From the NCBI GenBank assembly GCA_964541725.1, contig CAZIQG010000046.1, positions 1-9,055 on the forward strand: a stretch of 9,055 nt of DNA, read 5' to 3'. How positions within the stretch are numbered: the stretch's first letter is position 1; every line of letters starts with the position of its first letter. Made by a program: the position numbers and the translations under genes. Below the pieces are notes generated by a model. The model did not search any database. It was not told the DNA's origin and was given only the letters and a program-made list of their open reading frames with translations. Below are positions 6,467-9,055 of the stretch, one piece after another. Origin of the DNA: JAGOUY01 sp964541725. GTDB lineage: Bacteria; Patescibacteriota; Patescibacteriia; 2-12-FULL-60-25.

Positions 6467-6877
6467 CTATTTCGTTTCTGTTTGTAGGACCTCAAGTCTC
6501 TTTTCAGTGGCGATTTTTTCACTTTCTAAATGAAGCAACTGATACTTTCCTAATGATTCGTGAGCTTGTAAGGCATCTAGTAAAACCTGAAGGTATTCCT
6601 TCGCCGTTTGAAGATTCATGTCGGCGCGTTTCTCACATACATAGGCCATGATCGCGACTTCGTCCTTTTGTTGGTCGACCATCACAAACCCGCGTTGGAC
6701 AACAAAGTCCTCCTCTTGCGTTGGCGTTTCAATACGTAAAGGCGAAAGCAAGATCGTTCCTTGTAATGAGGCGTGACCGGGAAATATTTGCATCGCTCCA
6801 AGCTCAGTCACAAGACTCACAGAGACGGCCTCTGTGGCGATGACTTCTGCCTCGGGAGTACGGATGACAACATGCAT
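6467..6877 (-). CDS. atpC: F1Fo ATP synthase epsilon subunit
   Basis: A 136-residue protein of normal family length. The N-terminal beta-sandwich (about 1-85) carries the motif G-A-M-Q-I-F-P-G-H-A-S-L, equivalent to the family's G-x-x-G-I-L-P-G-H-A-P-L. The C-terminal part (about 86-136) is two helices rich in Leu, Ala, Glu and Lys, the segment that in other bacteria can extend and inhibit ATP hydrolysis. Epsilon sits on the central stalk with gamma and contacts the c-ring. It starts 3 nt after the atpD stop with no Shine-Dalgarno site, which points to translational coupling. The C-terminal helices are complete, so regulation by epsilon is possible here. Confidence 0.93.
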   Translation of the reverse strand: MHVVIRTPEAEVIATEAVSVSLVTELGAMQIFPGHASLQGTILLSPLRIETPTQEEDFVVQRGFVMVDQQKDEVAIMAYVCEKRADMNLQTAKEYLQVLLDALQAHESLGKYQLLHLESEKIATEKRLEVLQTETK

Positions 6878-6880
6878 AGG

Positions 6881-8290
6881 CTAACTGCCCGATTTAGCAT
6901 GGCGCTGGATAACATCATCAATCGTTCCCGCCATGTAGAAGTGCTGCTCGGGGATGTGATCGAATTCTCCCGCCAATATACCCTTAAACCCTCGCACGGT
7001 TTCGGCACGCGACACGAGCTGACCCGGCGTACCGGTGAATTGTTCCGCGACAAAGAAGTTTTGGGTCAAGAAACGCTGGATCTTACGCGCACGCGTCACC
7101 ACCTGCTTATCCGTCTCTGACAATTCATCCATCCCCAAGATTGCAATCACATCCTGCAACTCCTTATAGCGTTGCAAGGTGCGCTGAACACCATTCGCTA
7201 CTTCGTAGTGCTCCGCTCCCACGATATTCTCCTTTAAAGCCGTCGACGTAGAGTCGAGTGGATCTACGGCTGGATACAGCCCCATAGAGGCCTGTTTACG
7301 CGATAACGTGATCGTTGCATCCAAGTGCGCGAAGGTCGTGGCAGGAGCTGGGTCCGTAAGGTCGTCGGCAGGGACGTACACGGCTTGCACGGAGGTAATC
7401 GAGCCTTTCTTGGTAGAGGTGATGCGCTCTTGCAACTGCGCCATATCCGTAGCGAGTGTTGGCTGATAGCCCACGGCAGATGGAAGACGACCGAGTAAGG
7501 CGGAAACTTCTGCCCCTGCCTGCGTGAAGCGAAAAATATTGTCGATAAACATCAGAATATCTTTGCCTTGATCGCGGAATGTTTCTGCCATTGTGAGACC
7601 TGAAAAGGCTACGCGCATACGTGCTCCTGGTGGTTCATTCATTTGTCCAAACACCATGGCCACTTTGTCGATGACCCCTGATTCGTGCATTTCGCGGATC
7701 AAATCATTTCCCTCACGAGTACGCTCCCCGACCCCAGCAAACACGGAATATCCACCATGCGCCATGGCGACGTTATGGATTAATTCTTGCATGATGACCG
7801 TTTTTCCCACACCCGCACCACCGAATAACGCGGTTTTTCCTCCTTTAATAAATGGGACGAGGAGATCAAGGACCTTGATCCCTGTTTCAAACACTTCGGC
7901 CTTTCCACTCTGCTCAGCAAATGATGGTGGTGCAGAATGAATAGAGCGACGCTCAACGTTTTTTCCTTTGATTTCGCCTTTTCCATCAATTGCCTCTCCC
8001 GTGACGTTAAACACCCGTCCAAGAACCGCCTCCCCCACGGGAACCGTGATCGGTGCGAGCGTATCTTCTACTTCCTGTCCGGAATAAATTCCATCGGTGG
8101 AAGACATGGCAATAGCTCGAACGACACCCGCCCCCATATGAGACTGCACCTCAAGGACGAGCTTGGGCTCAACTCCACTTACAACTAAAGCCGAATATCG
8201 CTCTGGAACATGGTTTGTGAACGCCACATCAACAACCACGCCCACAGCGCGTACAATATGACCTTTAGGATGCGTTTTTTGCGTAGACAT
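6881..8290 (-). CDS. atpD: F1Fo ATP synthase beta subunit
   Basis: A 469-residue protein, the usual length. Landmarks are the P-loop GGAGVGKT (157-164, Lys163), the catalytic Glu in GERTREG (Glu189), the Walker B run I-L-M-F-I-D (Asp250), the S-A-L-L-G-R-L-P-S-A-V-G-Y-Q-P-T-L segment and the DELSETDK loop (388-395, family DELSEEDK). These identify the catalytic F-type beta subunit rather than alpha or a V/A-type A subunit. It forms the three ATP-making sites of the F1 head with alpha. All catalytic residues that I could check are present. It starts 6 nt after the gamma stop, has no close Shine-Dalgarno site (a GGAGGT lies too far upstream, 24 nt) and ends 3 nt before atpC. Confidence 0.98.
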   Translation of the reverse strand: MSTQKTHPKGHIVRAVGVVVDVAFTNHVPERYSALVVSGVEPKLVLEVQSHMGAGVVRAIAMSSTDGIYSGQEVEDTLAPITVPVGEAVLGRVFNVTGEAIDGKGEIKGKNVERRSIHSAPPSFAEQSGKAEVFETGIKVLDLLVPFIKGGKTALFGGAGVGKTVIMQELIHNVAMAHGGYSVFAGVGERTREGNDLIREMHESGVIDKVAMVFGQMNEPPGARMRVAFSGLTMAETFRDQGKDILMFIDNIFRFTQAGAEVSALLGRLPSAVGYQPTLATDMAQLQERITSTKKGSITSVQAVYVPADDLTDPAPATTFAHLDATITLSRKQASMGLYPAVDPLDSTSTALKENIVGAEHYEVANGVQRTLQRYKELQDVIAILGMDELSETDKQVVTRARKIQRFLTQNFFVAEQFTGTPGQLVSRAETVRGFKGILAGEFDHIPEQHFYMAGTIDDVIQRHAKSGS

Positions 8291-8296
8291 AAGAGA

Positions 8297-9055
8297 TTAT
8301 TCGATAGCAAGGCTACCTCCGGTGAGCTCGGCGAGCTGCTGGGTGATGGCCCCCTGACGGGCTTTGTTATAAGACAAGGTGAGTGAGCGAACCATTTCAT
8401 CAGCTGCCTCGGTCGCATTTTTCATGGCGACCATACGACTAGAGTATTCCGTAGCCTTCAGCTCGTAAAAGGCCTGGAGAAAAAGGGTTTCAATGAGCTG
8501 CATCGCGAGCGCTTCGCGCACCCGTTCTTTACTTGGCTCATGAAAGTCGATAGGCATCGCATCCGCTGAAGCGGTGGCTCCGTCCCCGCGCCAGACTGCA
8601 TGCGTCTCGATCATGTCCGAAGTGAAGGGGAGGTAGGTCTTAAGCGTCGGATGAAAAACGAAGGGATTTACATAATGTGGAGAGACGAGCACGATTTCTT
8701 TTACCTCCCCTCGTTCCCAGTAGCCTAGAATCTTATCTATCACGGCGAGAGCTTTTGCCAGAGTCATTTGTTCGCTTAATCCTTCGAATCGCTCAAGCGG
8801 TGTGATCCCTGCATGCGTGGCGGCTTCAAAACTTTTTTTGCCGATGGTTATAAGCGCACGCCCCTCAGGAGGAAGCCCCTTCCAACGCTCTGAACGCCAG
8901 AGCGTGCGAATCAATTGTTGATTCAATGCTCCGCACAACCCCTTATCTGAGGTCAAAATCACAAATAATACTTTACCCGTTTCCCGATGTTCGCCGAAGA
9001 CCGTCTCCTGGAGACTCGTCACATCTTGCCGTAACGCATCCAAAAGACTCCACGC
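8297..9055 (-). CDS. atpG: F1Fo ATP synthase gamma subunit, N-terminus cut by window edge
   Basis: The frame is open to the right edge, giving 252 visible residues. A TTG at 9043 could be taken as a start but is internal, because the frame continues upstream and the family's basic N-terminal helix is missing (about 40-50 residues lie outside the window). Visible landmarks are F-V-I-L-T-S-D-K-G-L-C-G-A-L-N, matching the family's ITSDRGLCGG, and the C-terminal helix with S-S-R-M-V-A-M-K-N-A-T-E-A-A and Y-N-K-A-R-Q-G-A-I-T-Q. Gamma is the rotating shaft whose terminal helices run inside the alpha3-beta3 ring. The gene precedes atpD by 6 nt, as in most bacterial atp operons, so atpA is expected just outside the window to the right. 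Confidence 0.96.
   Translation of the reverse strand, partial: AWSLLDALRQDVTSLQETVFGEHRETGKVLFVILTSDKGLCGALNQQLIRTLWRSERWKGLPPEGRALITIGKKSFEAATHAGITPLERFEGLSEQMTLAKALAVIDKILGYWERGEVKEIVLVSPHYVNPFVFHPTLKTYLPFTSDMIETHAVWRGDGATASADAMPIDFHEPSKERVREALAMQLIETLFLQAFYELKATEYSSRMVAMKNATEAADEMVRSLTLSYNKARQGAITQQLAELTGGSLAIE

Noticed and set aside
8316..8323. GGAGGT near the end of atpG as ribosome binding site for atpD
   Set aside because: It is 24 nt before the atpD start, too far to act directly, and encodes the conserved Gly-Gly near the gamma C-terminus.
9041..9043. TTG as the start of atpG
   Set aside because: The frame stays open to the window edge and the family's N-terminal helix is missing, so the TTG is an internal codon.

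Overview
The window looks like a compact bacterial genome fragment of moderate GC. It has short intergenic gaps, overlapping or nearly abutting genes, and a normal TGA stop. The best guess, held loosely, is a member of the Candidate Phyla Radiation (Patescibacteria). The reasons are a lipid-anchored cupredoxin whose Cys ligand is replaced by an HDH-type motif, a YCF48/Asp-box lipoprotein, and the near absence of Shine-Dalgarno sites. No rRNA, tRNA, CRISPR array, insertion sequence or phage gene was seen.

Layout. (1) Positions 1-1021, minus strand: an N-terminal portion of a lipoprotein with six Asp-box (beta-propeller) repeats. It runs off the left edge. (2) Positions 1022-1092: a short divergent promoter region. 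(3) Positions 1093-4699, plus strand: an unrecognised coiled-coil protein, the ribosome-associated GTPase HflX (35-nt overlap) and a tRNA nucleotidyltransferase/poly(A) polymerase family enzyme with an HD domain (12-nt gap), probably one transcript. (4) Positions 4711-4745: a strong symmetrical hairpin that can terminate both converging units. (5) Positions 4749-5819, minus strand: an unrecognised secreted protein with its own promoter. (6) Positions 5841-5873: a hairpin ending the next upstream unit. (7) Positions 5888-9055, minus strand: the 3' part of an F1Fo ATP synthase operon in the usual order gamma, beta, epsilon, with a cupredoxin-like lipoprotein appended. Gamma runs off the right edge and lacks its N-terminus.

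How the genes fit together. Gamma, beta and epsilon form the central stalk and catalytic part of F1. The cupredoxin behind epsilon is probably co-transcribed and would sit on the outer face of the membrane. HflX and the nucleotidyltransferase both serve translation: ribosome rescue or recycling, and tRNA 3'-end maturation. The coiled-coil protein upstream overlaps hflX and may be translationally coupled to it.

The most notable signal is in the start regions. Two separate minus-strand transcription units, starting at 1021 and 5819, have an extended -10 box of the form TGnTATACT ending exactly 10 nt before the ATG, and the plus-strand unit at 1093 has a similar geometry. These transcripts would be leaderless or nearly so, and seven of the eight visible starts lack a Shine-Dalgarno sequence. 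I did not find a convincing new multi-gene system; the two unrecognised proteins and the Cys-less cupredoxin are the best candidates for novelty.
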